Notes: generated by a model from the letters alone, not told the origin. Numbered from the stretch's first letter, positions 1 to 6,768 are shown. The stretch is DNA of 10,677 nucleotides from an uncultured Variovorax sp. (GCA_946478645.1 CAMLCW010000170.1:1-10677), one strand, 5' to 3'. Translations and numbers: made by a program.

Positions 1-1151
1 CGCGCCGGCTACTGGCCGCCAAGCAGCTCATCGCCGACACGCGGCTGCCGATGACGCAGGTCGCGCTGGCGAGCGGCTTCGCGAGCGTGCGCCGCTTCAA
101 TGCGGCATTCCTGGCGCACTACGGCCTCAATCCGAGCGCGCTGCGCCGTGCCGGCGGCGGCGCGGGCGGCGAGGGCCAGGCGATCGAGGTGCGGCTGGGC
201 TATCGCCCGCCCTACGACGTGCACGCGATGCTCGGCTTCTTCGCGCGGCGCGCGCTGCGCGGCATCGAGGCCGCCGTCACTGCCGACGGCAAGGCGCCCG
301 CCAAGGGCGGCGACGCGCCGGCTTTCGTCCGGCTGGCGCGCACCCTGCGCGTGCAGCACGGTGCGCGCTCGCATGCCGGCTGGCTGCAACTGCGCTTCGA
401 CACCGAGCGCGAGCAGATGCTGCTGTCGGTCAGCGAGTCGCTCGCCGCGGTGCTGCCGATCATCATCAGCCGCGCGCGTGCGATGTTCGACCTCGATGCC
501 GAACCGATGGCGATCAACGCCACGCTGCACGGCGCCTTTCCGCACGGCGACGGCCTGCGCGTGCCGGGCACGCTCGACGGCTTCGAGCTCGCAGTGCGCG
601 CGGTGCTTGGCCAGCAGGTGACGGTGGCTGCGGCGCGCACGCTCGGCTCGCGGCTGGTCGAGGCCTTCGGCGAACCGCTGGCCACGCCGATCGAAGGCCT
701 CGACCGCCTCTTCCCCACGCCCGCCGCGCTGGCGGCGGCGAGCGGCGACGCGCTGGGCCGGCTCGGCATCGTGCGGCAACGCCAGGCCGCGCTGCAGGCC
801 ATCGCGCGCGAGGTGGCCGCAGGCCGGCTCGCGCTGCACGCCGGCGCCGACGTGCCCTCGACCATCGCCGCGCTGCAGGCGCTGCCCGGCATCGGCGACT
901 GGACCGCGCAATACATCGCGATGCGCGCCCTGCGCTGGCCCGACGCGTTTCCCGCTGGCGACATCGCGCTGCAGAAGGCGCTTGGCGTAGGCACCGCGCG
1001 CGCCGCGAGCGAAGCCTCGCAGGCATGGCGGCCCTGGCGCAGCTATGCGGTGCTGCGCGCCTGGCATGCGCCTGCGCCGGCCGCATCGGCCGTGGTCGCG
1101 GCCGCAGCTTCCTTCGACAGCCAACCCTCAACGGCAGGCCGCGCGGCCTGA
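1..1151 (+). CDS. alkA: Ada-type AraC HTH / AlkA DNA-3-methyladenine glycosylase fusion, 5'-truncated by the window edge
   Basis: Base-excision repair glycosylase that removes alkylated bases such as 3-methyladenine. The reading frame is open to the left edge (first full codon at base 3), so the start lies outside; 382 residues are visible. The first ~50 residues are the second half of an AraC-type helix-turn-helix (LPMTQVALASGFASVRRFNA, then HYGLNPSALRR), as in Ada. An AlkA N-terminal domain follows, then an HhH-GPD core with the hairpin LPGIGDWTAQYIAMRAL (~889-940) and the likely catalytic Asp at 960-962 (PAGDIALQ). The tail WRPWRSYAVLRAWH is typical of AlkA. In bacteria with this fusion the missing ~100-120 residues usually carry the Ada zinc/methyl-acceptor domain, which would make the protein both sensor and enzyme; that is inferred, not seen. 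It is followed after 6 bases by a methyltransferase gene, so the two probably form an operon. Confidence 0.92.
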   Translation, partial: RRLLAAKQLIADTRLPMTQVALASGFASVRRFNAAFLAHYGLNPSALRRAGGGAGGEGQAIEVRLGYRPPYDVHAMLGFFARRALRGIEAAVTADGKAPAKGGDAPAFVRLARTLRVQHGARSHAGWLQLRFDTEREQMLLSVSESLAAVLPIIISRARAMFDLDAEPMAINATLHGAFPHGDGLRVPGTLDGFELAVRAVLGQQVTVAAARTLGSRLVEAFGEPLATPIEGLDRLFPTPAALAAASGDALGRLGIVRQRQAALQAIAREVAAGRLALHAGADVPSTIAALQALPGIGDWTAQYIAMRALRWPDAFPAGDIALQKALGVGTARAASEASQAWRPWRSYAVLRAWHAPAPAASAVVAAAASFDSQPSTAGRAA

Positions 1152-1157
1152 AACGCC

Positions 1158-1676
1158 ATGAAGTTCAAGAGCAAGACCATCTACACCTCGCACATCGACA
1201 CGCCGCTCGGCGGCATCACGATGGCCGCCACCGACCAGGGCCTCGCGGGCGTCTGGTTCGACCAGCAGCGCCATTGGCCCGACACCACCGGTTGGCAGAC
1301 CCGCGACGACCATCCGGTGCTCGTCGAGGCGGGCGCGCAGCTGCGCGACTACTTCGCGGGCCGCCGCAGCAGCTTCGACATGACGCTCGACCTGTCGCAC
1401 GGCACGGCGTTCCAGCAGAGCGTGTGGCGAGCGCTGCGCGACATTCCCGCCGGCCAGACGCTGAGCTACGGCAGGCTGAGCGCGCAGGTCGGCAACCCGG
1501 CCGCGGTGCGTGCGGTGGGTGCGGCGGTCGGGCGCAATCCGATCAGCGTGATCGTGCCCTGCCACCGCGTGCTCGGCGCCGACGGTTCGCTCACGGGCTA
1601 TGCGGGCGGCCTCGAACGCAAGACCGCGCTGCTCGAGCTCGAACGGGCGGCCCGTGCGATAGTCGGCGCCCCATGA
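1158..1676 (+). CDS. ogt: methylated-DNA--[protein]-cysteine S-methyltransferase
   Basis: Suicide DNA-repair protein (172 aa) that transfers the alkyl group from O6-alkylguanine or O4-alkylthymine to its own cysteine. The signature IVPCHRVLG is present, with acceptor Cys135 (codon 1560-1562). The preceding DNA-binding helix and arginine-finger region (SYGRLSAQVG, then VRAVGAAVGRNP) is intact. The N-terminus KTIYTSHIDTPLGGI is the usual ribonuclease-like domain of Ogt/AdaB proteins, and the length is normal for single-domain Ogt. The ATG at 1158 lies 6 bases after the glycosylase stop with no convincing Shine-Dalgarno, which suggests coupled translation. The gene ends in an ATGA overlap with the transporter gene. 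Co-location with alkA supports an adaptive-response-like unit. Family assignment is very secure; the choice between the ogt and ada-C names is convention. Confidence 0.95.
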   Translation: MKFKSKTIYTSHIDTPLGGITMAATDQGLAGVWFDQQRHWPDTTGWQTRDDHPVLVEAGAQLRDYFAGRRSSFDMTLDLSHGTAFQQSVWRALRDIPAGQTLSYGRLSAQVGNPAAVRAVGAAVGRNPISVIVPCHRVLGADGSLTGYAGGLERKTALLELERAARAIVGAP

Positions 1677-2653
1677 GCACAACGAACGACGACACCGCCC
1701 CCACTGCCGACGCCGCACCCGTACCCGGCCCCGCCACCCGCCCCAAGGGCTGGCTCGTCGATCTCGTGCTGCTGGGCGCGCTCTGGGGCGCCTCGTTCCT
1801 GTTCATGCGCATCGGCGCGGCCGAGTTCGGCGCGCTGCCCGCCGCGGCGGTGCGCGTCGGGGTGGCCACGCTGTTCCTGCTGCCGCTGCTGTTCATTCGC
1901 GGCCACGGCCCTGCGCTTGCCACGCACTGGAAGGCGTCGATGGCCATCGGCGTGCTGAATTCGGGCATTCCGTTCGCGCTGTTCTGCTTCGCGCTGCTGA
2001 CCATCAACAGCGGCCTGGCCGCGGTGCTGAATGCCACGGTGCCGATGTTCGGCGCGCTCGTGGCCTGGGGCTGGTTCCGCGACCGGCCCGACGGCTCGCG
2101 CATCGTGGGCTTGGTCATCGGCTTCGCCGGCGTGGCGATGCTTGCGAGCCGCAGCGCCGGCCTGCACGCCGGTGCCGGCGGCCATGCGGCGACGTGGGCG
2201 GTGCTGGCCTGCCTCGGCGCCTGCGCGAGCTACGGCGTGGCGGCGAATGCCACGCGCCGCTTCCTCGGCGGCGTGCCGGCACTCGCCACCGCCACCGGCA
2301 GCCAGATCGGCGCGACGCTGTTCCTCGCACTGCCGGCGCTGTGGTTCTGGCCCACGCAAATGCCGAGCCTGCGCGCCTGGCTTGCGCTGCTGGCGCTCGG
2401 CATCGCATGCACCGGGCTCGCCTACATCCTGTTCTTTCGCCTGATCGCCAACGCCGGCCCGGCACGCGCGCTGACCGTCACCTTCCTGGTGCCGGTGTTC
2501 GCGGTGTTCTACGGGGCGGTGTTCCTCGGCGAGCACATCACGCAGTGGATGCTGATCTGCGCCGCGGTCATCGTCTGCGGCGTGGCACTGTCGACCGGAC
2601 TCGTGAAGCTCTGGCCGCGCGCCGCCGCGGCCTCGTCCGCGCGGCCGCGCTGA
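1673..2653 (+). CDS. EamA/DMT-superfamily transporter (RhaT/YdcZ-like drug/metabolite exporter)
   Basis: Inner-membrane protein of 326 aa with the two-fold EamA repeat. A hydrophilic, Pro/Ala-rich N-terminus (~25 residues) precedes repeat 1 (about residues 26-160), which contains LLGALWGASFLFMRIGA and VLNATVPMFGALVAW. Repeat 2 (about 172-312) contains NAGPARALTVTFLVPVFAV and FLGEHIT with the usual conserved Glu (E287). Ten membrane segments are expected. The family exports or imports small metabolites such as amino acids and drugs; the substrate cannot be read from sequence. Its ATG overlaps the methyltransferase stop (ATGA at 1673-1676), so it is probably translated with the repair genes. 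The ATG is preferred over upstream in-frame codons because those lie inside ogt in another frame and give non-homologous sequence. A link to alkylating-agent efflux is speculation from position alone. Confidence 0.92.
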   Translation: MSTTNDDTAPTADAAPVPGPATRPKGWLVDLVLLGALWGASFLFMRIGAAEFGALPAAAVRVGVATLFLLPLLFIRGHGPALATHWKASMAIGVLNSGIPFALFCFALLTINSGLAAVLNATVPMFGALVAWGWFRDRPDGSRIVGLVIGFAGVAMLASRSAGLHAGAGGHAATWAVLACLGACASYGVAANATRRFLGGVPALATATGSQIGATLFLALPALWFWPTQMPSLRAWLALLALGIACTGLAYILFFRLIANAGPARALTVTFLVPVFAVFYGAVFLGEHITQWMLICAAVIVCGVALSTGLVKLWPRAAAASSARPR

Positions 2654-2670
2654 ATACTTTCTTGCTCCCC

Positions 2671-2687
2671 GTCGACCGCACGTCGAC
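2671..2687. repeat. paired GTCGAC palindromes
   Basis: GTCGAC occurs twice (2671-2676 and 2682-2687) separated by CGCAC, just upstream of a weak promoter-like pair (TCGACC at 2672-2677, 17-base spacer, TACACG at 2695-2700). The arrangement could be an operator for the outer-membrane gene. GTCGAC is easily found by chance in such GC-rich DNA, so confidence is low. Confidence 0.25.
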
Positions 2688-2725
2688 AACGTCCTACACG
2701 CACAGCGGCAATCCGCGCATGAGGC

Positions 2726-2824
2726 ACCCCAGGGCGCACCGGTAACCTGGGGTCGATCAAAGGGGAGCATTGCCCGGAAGCATTGTGTGCATGAAGCAGC
2801 ACGCAGGCCCGAGGCCTTTTTTTT
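2726..2824 (+). promoter_or_regulatory. structured 5' leader of the outer-membrane gene (unidentified; possible attenuator or small RNA)
   Basis: Several stems follow one another. Stem 1: ACCCCAGG (2726-2733) pairs perfectly with CCTGGGGT (2746-2753), loop 12. Stem 2: GGG (2763-2765) can pair with CCC (2773-2775). Stem 3: TGTGTGC (2784-2790) pairs with GCACGCA (2799-2805) with one G-U, loop ATGAAGCA. Stem 4 is a terminator-like AGGCC/GGCCT with T8 (2805-2824) that shares base A2805 with stem 3. The outer-membrane start codon at 2845 lies only 20 bases after the T-run, so its mRNA must pass through this region unless a promoter lies inside it. I do not recognise it as a known riboswitch class. 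It could also be an independent ~100-nt RNA or simply the end of the upstream operon. Confidence 0.5.
2805..2824 (+). terminator. intrinsic-terminator-like hairpin (AGGCC-CGA-GGCCT plus T8)
   Basis: A short 5-bp GC-rich stem (2805-2809 with 2813-2817), a 3-base loop and eight consecutive T (2817-2824) on the plus strand. The stem is short, so termination may be partial. It sits between the alkA-ogt-EamA operon and the Shine-Dalgarno of the outer-membrane gene. Confidence 0.5.
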
Positions 2825-2844
2825 GCCTGTCGAAGGACTTTTTC

Positions 2845-3687
2845 ATGCTGCTGCTCCGCTCCCGCCCATTCGCCAACCCTGCACGGCTGACGACATTGGG
2901 CGCACTGGCCGGTGTCGGTTTTCTTTTCGCGCCCGCCCTCGCCTGGGCCGAACCGTCGCCGGCCCTCGACCGGTTCAGTTTCTCCGTCGGCGCCTTCAGC
3001 GCCGAACCCAAGTTCAATGCGTCGGTCACCTCGGCCTACAGCGGCACGCTGCGCACGCGCGACCTCGAGCCGGGCCGCGTGACCATGCCGCGCATTACCG
3101 CCGACATGCTGCTGGGCGACAACCACGGCTTCTCGTTCGACTACTACCGCTACAAGCGCGACTACTTCGGCCAGGCCGCGGGCAGCGAATCGATCGGCGG
3201 GTTCGGCACGGTCAATGCGGTGGGCAATGCCAACATCGACGTCAAGCTCGAGTTCGCCAAGCTCTCGTACAAATGGTGGATCGGCTCGGGCAACACCGTG
3301 TTCGGGCTCGGCGCGGGCGCCGCGTACTACCGCATCGACAGCAATGCGAACGCGCTCGTCGCGGTCAATGGCCGGATCGGCACCATCAACGAGGGCGGCA
3401 GCGACGACGCCATCGCACCGCTGCTCGAACTGGGCGTGCGGCACGCGATCAACCCCGACCTGCGGCTCTTCGCCGACGTTTCGGGCGTGCGCAAGGGCGG
3501 CGGCCGCTTCCACGGCAACATCTACAACGCTTCGGCCGGCGTGGAGTGGTTCCCGGTGAAGAACGTCGGCCTGGTGCTGGCCTACGGCGTCACGAACATC
3601 GACCTGGCGCGCGAAAGCCGCACGGCCGAAACCCGCCTCAAGGTCAAGATGCACGGCCCATCGGCCTTCCTGAAGGCGCGGTTCTGA
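2845..3687 (+). CDS. outer-membrane beta-barrel protein of unknown function
   Basis: Predicted exported protein, 280 aa. The ATG at 2845 is chosen because AAGGA (2833-2837) sits 7 bases upstream and the resulting N-terminus is a good Sec signal peptide: MLLLRSRPF, hydrophobic core LGALAGVGFLFAPALAWA, likely cleavage after A35 before EPS. An upstream TTG (2770) or ATG (2791) would add residues that spoil the signal and would lie inside the leader hairpins. The mature protein has alternating hydrophobic/polar strands rich in Gly, Tyr and Asp (GFSFDYYRYKRDYFG, KLSYKWWIGSG, FGLGAGAAYYRI, SAGVEWFPVKNVGLVLAYG). It ends in Phe (LKARF), the usual signal for the BAM assembly machinery. It resembles OmpW/OprF-type small barrels in style, but I cannot name a family or substrate. 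It is transcribed through the structured leader. Confidence 0.85.
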   Translation: MLLLRSRPFANPARLTTLGALAGVGFLFAPALAWAEPSPALDRFSFSVGAFSAEPKFNASVTSAYSGTLRTRDLEPGRVTMPRITADMLLGDNHGFSFDYYRYKRDYFGQAAGSESIGGFGTVNAVGNANIDVKLEFAKLSYKWWIGSGNTVFGLGAGAAYYRIDSNANALVAVNGRIGTINEGGSDDAIAPLLELGVRHAINPDLRLFADVSGVRKGGGRFHGNIYNASAGVEWFPVKNVGLVLAYGVTNIDLARESRTAETRLKVKMHGPSAFLKARF

Positions 3688-3766
3688 GAAGCCGGCCATA
3701 GGTCGACAGCAGCGGCACAAGCCGGTGCGATCTACACTGGCTTGGTCACTCCCTGCATGAACCACC

Positions 3767-4471
3767 ATGACCGATCTCTCCAGCTTCGCCATCACCCGCA
3801 AGTGGCCCGCGCGCCATCCCGACCGGCTGCAGCTCTATTCGCTGCCCACGCCCAACGGCGTGAAGGTGTCGATCCTGCTGGAGGAGACCGGCCTGGCGTA
3901 CGAGCCGCACCGCGTCGACTTCGAGACGCAGGACCAGTTGTCGCCCGAGTTCCTTTCGCTCAATCCGAACAACAAGATCCCCGCGATCCTCGATCCCGAC
4001 GGCCCGGGCGGCAAGCCGCTCGCGCTGTTCGAGTCGGGCGCGATCCTGCTCTACCTGGCCGACAAGACCGGCCAGTTCATCCCAGTGGACGCGGCGGCCC
4101 GCTACGAAACCATCCAGTGGCTGATGTTCCAGATGGGCGGCATCGGGCCGATGTTCGGCCAGCTCGGCTTCTTCCACAAGTTCGCCGGCAAGGGCTACGA
4201 GGACAAGCGCCCGCGCGACCGCTATGTGGCCGAATCGAAGCGCCTGCTCGGCGTGCTCGAGAAGCGCCTCGCCGGCCGTGACTGGGTGATGGGCGAGCGC
4301 TACACCATCGCCGACATCGCCATCTTCCCGTGGGTGCGCAATCTCGTGGGCTTCTACGAGGCACGCGAACTCGTGGGCTTCGACGACTTCCCGAACGTGG
4401 CACGCGCGCTCGACGCGTTCGTGGCACGGCCGGCCGTGGTGCGGGGACTGGACATTCCGAAGCGCGGCTGA
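3767..4471 (+). CDS. glutathione S-transferase family protein, YfcG/YghU (nu-class) type
   Basis: Cytosolic 234-aa protein with a thioredoxin-fold N-terminal domain (~21-105) and an all-helical C-terminal domain. The motif LYSLPTPNGVKVSILLEE places Thr28 and Asn30 where E. coli YfcG/YghU use Thr and Asn rather than a catalytic Tyr, Ser or Cys. NPNNKIPAI gives the cis-proline loop (P72), and FESGAILLYLA gives the Glu-Ser pair (E89, S90) that binds the gamma-glutamyl group. Nu-class enzymes bind two glutathiones or GSSG and act as disulfide-bond or peroxide reductases with little classical transferase activity; the real substrate is unknown. A -10-like TACACT lies at 3733-3738 without a clear -35. 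Another ATG at 3757 is out of frame. The gene converges on the phosphopantetheinyl transferase gene with a 31-base gap; no clear terminator was seen there. Confidence 0.92.
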   Translation: MTDLSSFAITRKWPARHPDRLQLYSLPTPNGVKVSILLEETGLAYEPHRVDFETQDQLSPEFLSLNPNNKIPAILDPDGPGGKPLALFESGAILLYLADKTGQFIPVDAAARYETIQWLMFQMGGIGPMFGQLGFFHKFAGKGYEDKRPRDRYVAESKRLLGVLEKRLAGRDWVMGERYTIADIAIFPWVRNLVGFYEARELVGFDDFPNVARALDAFVARPAVVRGLDIPKRG

Positions 4472-4502
4472 GCGCCCCGCGGGAAGACGGTCGGCGACCA
4501 AC

Positions 4503-5216
4503 TCACGCCGACCCCTTGGCGCACCACGCGAGCGCAGCGGCATAACCGGCCGGCGCGTCGAGCGCGATGGCTTCGTAGCAGGTCCACGCGGGCACGGCGC
4601 ATTCAAGCGCGAAGCGCCCGTCCTCGCCGCGGTCGAGGATGCCGACCGACTGCAGGTGCTCGGCCACGCCGACACCGACGGCCTTCAGCAGCGCTTCCTT
4701 CGCGGCCCAGCGGCTGTAGAGCGCCTGCAACGGGTCGGTAGCTTCGCGCACTTTACGGCCTTCGCGCGCCGTAAAGGCCATCGACAGCATCGCCTCGACC
4801 TCGATCCCGGCCCTGCATTGCTCGATGTCGATGCCAAGGGCATGCACGGTGCGCGGATCGCCCAGCGCGATGAGCGCATGGGCGCCGGAATGCGACACGT
4901 TGAATGCAGGGGCCCGCTCGCCGGGCAGGTCGACGAAGGGCTTGCCATGCGCGTCGGCCGCGATCGGCACCGCCCCGGGCTGCTGGCCCAGGCGCTCGGC
5001 CAGCAGGCCGCGCAAGGCCGCACGCGTGGCGGTGAAGCGAACGCGGTCGGCCGTTCTCGCAAACCGGTCGGCCCGCGCGCGCTCGGCGGCGGTCAGCGTC
5101 CGCCGCGCGGCCGCGGCATCGACCTGCGTGTCGAGATCGAGGCGGAAAACCTCGATGCCCGTGGGCAGCGGAAAACCAGGCGCACGCAAGGCATGCCGGA
5201 TCGGCGAAGTCGACAT
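4503..5216 (-). CDS. Sfp-type 4'-phosphopantetheinyl transferase
   Basis: Transfers 4'-phosphopantetheine from coenzyme A to a serine of acyl- or peptidyl-carrier proteins. Family motifs are intact in the 237-aa reading: HGKPFVDLPGE, FNVSHSGAHALIALG (105-119), LGIDIEQ with Mg-binding Asp130 and Glu132, and SRWAAKEALLKAVGVGV with Lys173-Glu174. The length suits the Sfp/Gsp/EntD-like two-lobe (duplicated) type rather than the ~125-aa AcpS. The ATG at 5216 (MSTSPIRHAL) is preferred. An in-frame ATG at 5273 would add 19 residues without family-like sequence, and neither start has a strong Shine-Dalgarno (a weak GAAAG precedes 5216). No NRPS, PKS or carrier-protein gene is in the window, so the client is unknown. 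It is divergent from the ParB-like gene, sharing a 133-base upstream region. Confidence 0.93.
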   Translation of the reverse strand: MSTSPIRHALRAPGFPLPTGIEVFRLDLDTQVDAAAARRTLTAAERARADRFARTADRVRFTATRAALRGLLAERLGQQPGAVPIAADAHGKPFVDLPGERAPAFNVSHSGAHALIALGDPRTVHALGIDIEQCRAGIEVEAMLSMAFTAREGRKVREATDPLQALYSRWAAKEALLKAVGVGVAEHLQSVGILDRGEDGRFALECAVPAWTCYEAIALDAPAGYAAALAWCAKGSA

Positions 5217-5279
5217 GGATGCTTTCACGGGCGATTGAAGAAAGACAGGCGGCCCACTGCCGCGCTGCTCCATAGGACG

Positions 5280-5310
5280 TTGCGGTGCCGGATCTGTTCA
5301 CCTCTAGAAT
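5280..5310 (+). promoter_or_regulatory. putative sigma70 promoter of the ParB-like gene
   Basis: TTGCGG (5280-5285) and TAGAAT (5305-5310) are separated by 19 bases. TAGAAT matches 5 of 6 consensus -10 bases and stands out in GC-rich DNA. Transcription would start near 5317, about 33 bases before the ATG at 5350. The spacer is longer than ideal. Confidence 0.45.
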
Positions 5311-5349
5311 TCCGCCCCTTTGCCTCCCCGCTTTCCCCGCTCCCCTCGC

Positions 5350-6183
5350 ATGAACATCGTCGTCAACGAAGAACTCAAAGCCTATATCGACCCCCTGACT
5401 CCGGAGGAATACGAAGCACTGGAACGCAGCATCCTGGCCGAAGGCTGCCGCGATGCGCTGGTGCTGTGGGGCGACGTGCTGGTGGACGGGCACAACCGCT
5501 ACGGCATCTGCCAGAAGCACGGCCTGCCGTTCAACACGGTGCAGAACACGCGCTTCAAGACCATCGAGGACGTGCACCTCTGGATGATCGACCAGCACCT
5601 GGGCCGGCGCAGCATCTCCGACTTCCTGCGCGGCGTGCTCGCGCTGCGCAAGAAGGACATCGTCGACAACCGGCGCCAGCGCGCGGCCACCGAGGCGTCG
5701 CCCGACGATGCGCCGTTCGACGTGGACACGCCGCCCTCGGCCGAGGCCAATGCGACCCTGCCGCCGCCCGCGCCGCTCAACAGCCGCGAAGCCATTGCGC
5801 GCGCCGCCCGCCTCAGCAGCAACCAGGTGGTGATGATCGAGAAGATCCAGAAGCAGGCCGCACCCGAGCTCGTGGCGGCCGTGAAGTCGGGGGTGATCTC
5901 GATCAACACCGCGGCGGCCGTCGCGACGCTGCCGGCCGAAGAGCAGGTGTCCGCGGCCAGCGCGGGGAAAGACGAACTCCGGCAGGCTGCGAAGCGCGTG
6001 CGAGAGGCCAGGCGCAAGCCCCGCGACGAGCGGGCCGATGACGGCGATGCGGCCGATCAGCCTGCGCCGCAGGGCGAATCACTTGAACACCTGGCGCAGC
6101 GCGTGGCCGATCTCACGCGCGAGAACGAGGCGCTGCGCCGCCAGGTGGCCGAACTGCGCGCGCAGCTGGCCGCTGCGGCCTGA
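5350..6183 (+). CDS. ParB N-terminal-like domain protein with C-terminal coiled coil (solitary, no parA nearby)
   Basis: 277-aa predicted cytosolic protein. The ATG at 5350 is chosen over a TTG at 5320 because MNIVVNEELKAYIDPLTPEE starts directly with the domain. Residues ~1-70 look like a ParB/sulfiredoxin-fold domain with LVDGHNRYGICQKHGLPF (D46-R50), where chromosomal ParB proteins carry a GERR-type CTP-binding box. The middle (~75-110 and 145-205) is helical and could be a KorB/ParB-like helix-turn-helix region (ISDFLRGVLALRKKDI; AIARAARLSSNQVVMIEKI). A charged linker (~210-240) leads to a leucine-zipper-like coil at ~245-275 (LEHLAQRVADLTRENEALRR). Similar proteins are, to my recollection, annotated as plasmid replication/partition-related in Comamonadaceae. 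No parA partner and no parS-like site cluster was seen, so a DNA-binding regulator is as likely as a partition protein. Its stop abuts the stop of the opposite gene. Confidence 0.85.
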   Translation: MNIVVNEELKAYIDPLTPEEYEALERSILAEGCRDALVLWGDVLVDGHNRYGICQKHGLPFNTVQNTRFKTIEDVHLWMIDQHLGRRSISDFLRGVLALRKKDIVDNRRQRAATEASPDDAPFDVDTPPSAEANATLPPPAPLNSREAIARAARLSSNQVVMIEKIQKQAAPELVAAVKSGVISINTAAAVATLPAEEQVSAASAGKDELRQAAKRVREARRKPRDERADDGDAADQPAPQGESLEHLAQRVADLTRENEALRRQVAELRAQLAAAA

Positions 6184-6768
6184 CTACAGCCGGAGCTCGG
6201 AGATCTTCGCGCCCGAGATCGACACACCCGCTTCGAGGCCCACATTGGTGAGCACGAAGCCGACCACCGGCTGGCGCAGCGTGTTGGTGTCGATGCTGCC
6301 GTTCGCGCCGAACCTGGCGGCCGCCACGGTGGCGTCGGCACCGGCCGTCCATCCCTTGCTGTTGCGGAACTTGTCGAGCGCGGCCTGGTTGGTGAACACG
6401 TAGATGACCGCCTTCGACTGGGCACCGGCCTGGAAGCCGATCGAACCCGCCGTCGTGCTGTAGTAGGCCTGGGTGCCGCCCTTCACGCGCAGCGCGCCAC
6501 GGCCGTATTCGGCGCCCACGCCCAAGCTCGCGCCGACCACGGCCGGGAACACCAGCACGCCGCTCGACGAGGCGACGAGTTCGCGCGAGCCCTTGGCGGA
6601 GCTGTAGAGCTTGGACAACGCGGCGTCGACCTGCGCATCGATCGAGGCGCGCGACGAAGTGGCGCTGGCCTTGTCGTCGGAGCGCGTGGTGGTGCAGCCC
6701 ACGACGGCGACACCGCCGATTGCGACGGCGCATGCGATGGCGAGGCTGCGGAATGGAATGGATGGCAT
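6184..6768 (-). CDS. SYLF/YSC84-domain lipoprotein
   Basis: 194-aa predicted lipoprotein. The signal peptide MPSIPFRSLAIACAVAIGG ends in a lipobox VVGC with Cys25. Residue +2 is Thr, so Lol sorting to the outer membrane is expected. The mature part matches the SYLF (Ysc84, DUF500) domain: helix DAALSKLYSSAKGSRELVAS, then GVLVFPAVVGASLGVGAEYG, GALRVKGGTQAYYSTTAGSI, GFQAGAQSKAVIYVFTNQAAL and TLTNVGLEAGVSISG-like C-terminal strands. The eukaryotic domain binds phosphoinositides or lipids; the bacterial role is not settled. A strong Shine-Dalgarno AAGGGGAG (minus strand, 6782-6775) lies 6 bases before the ATG, which fixes the start. The TAG stop (6186-6184) lies immediately beside the stop of the convergent ParB-like gene, with no room for a terminator between them. 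It is divergent from the PLP-lyase gene. Confidence 0.93.
   Translation of the reverse strand: MPSIPFRSLAIACAVAIGGVAVVGCTTTRSDDKASATSSRASIDAQVDAALSKLYSSAKGSRELVASSSGVLVFPAVVGASLGVGAEYGRGALRVKGGTQAYYSTTAGSIGFQAGAQSKAVIYVFTNQAALDKFRNSKGWTAGADATVAAARFGANGSIDTNTLRQPVVGFVLTNVGLEAGVSISGAKISELRL

Noticed and set aside
2613..2632. GGCCGCG/CGCGGCC inverted repeat near the EamA 3' end as a terminator
   Set aside because: It lies inside the coding sequence, has no T-tract, and such GC palindromes are frequent by chance here.
1598..2770. 390-codon minus-strand open frame opposite the EamA gene
   Set aside because: Low-complexity Arg/Gly/Gln-rich composition. The plus strand encodes an unmistakable two-repeat transporter.
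2754..2824. yybP-ykoY (manganese) riboswitch in the outer-membrane leader
   Set aside because: AAAGGGGAGCATTGCCC looks slightly like the GGGGAGUAG part of that class, but the second conserved element (AUCAACAUACUC-like) is absent. The leader is therefore left as unidentified.
2770..2844. upstream start codons (TTG 2770, ATG 2791) for the outer-membrane protein
   Set aside because: They lie in leader hairpins and would place a polar, Cys-containing stretch before the signal peptide. The ATG at 2845 has a proper Shine-Dalgarno and signal sequence.
2509..3801. 430-codon open frame on the minus strand opposite the outer-membrane gene
   Set aside because: It is Arg/Ala/Asp/Val-rich with no domain pattern and lies antisense to a gene with a clear signal peptide and beta-barrel features. 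It is a typical GC-rich shadow frame.
4472..4502. terminator between the convergent GST and PPTase genes
   Set aside because: Only a short CCCGCGGG palindrome is visible, with no loop or T-run on either strand.
4656..6041. 461-codon plus-strand open frame across the PPTase and ParB-like genes
   Set aside because: It runs antisense to the PPTase motifs and then out of frame through the ParB-like gene, and no family pattern is visible.
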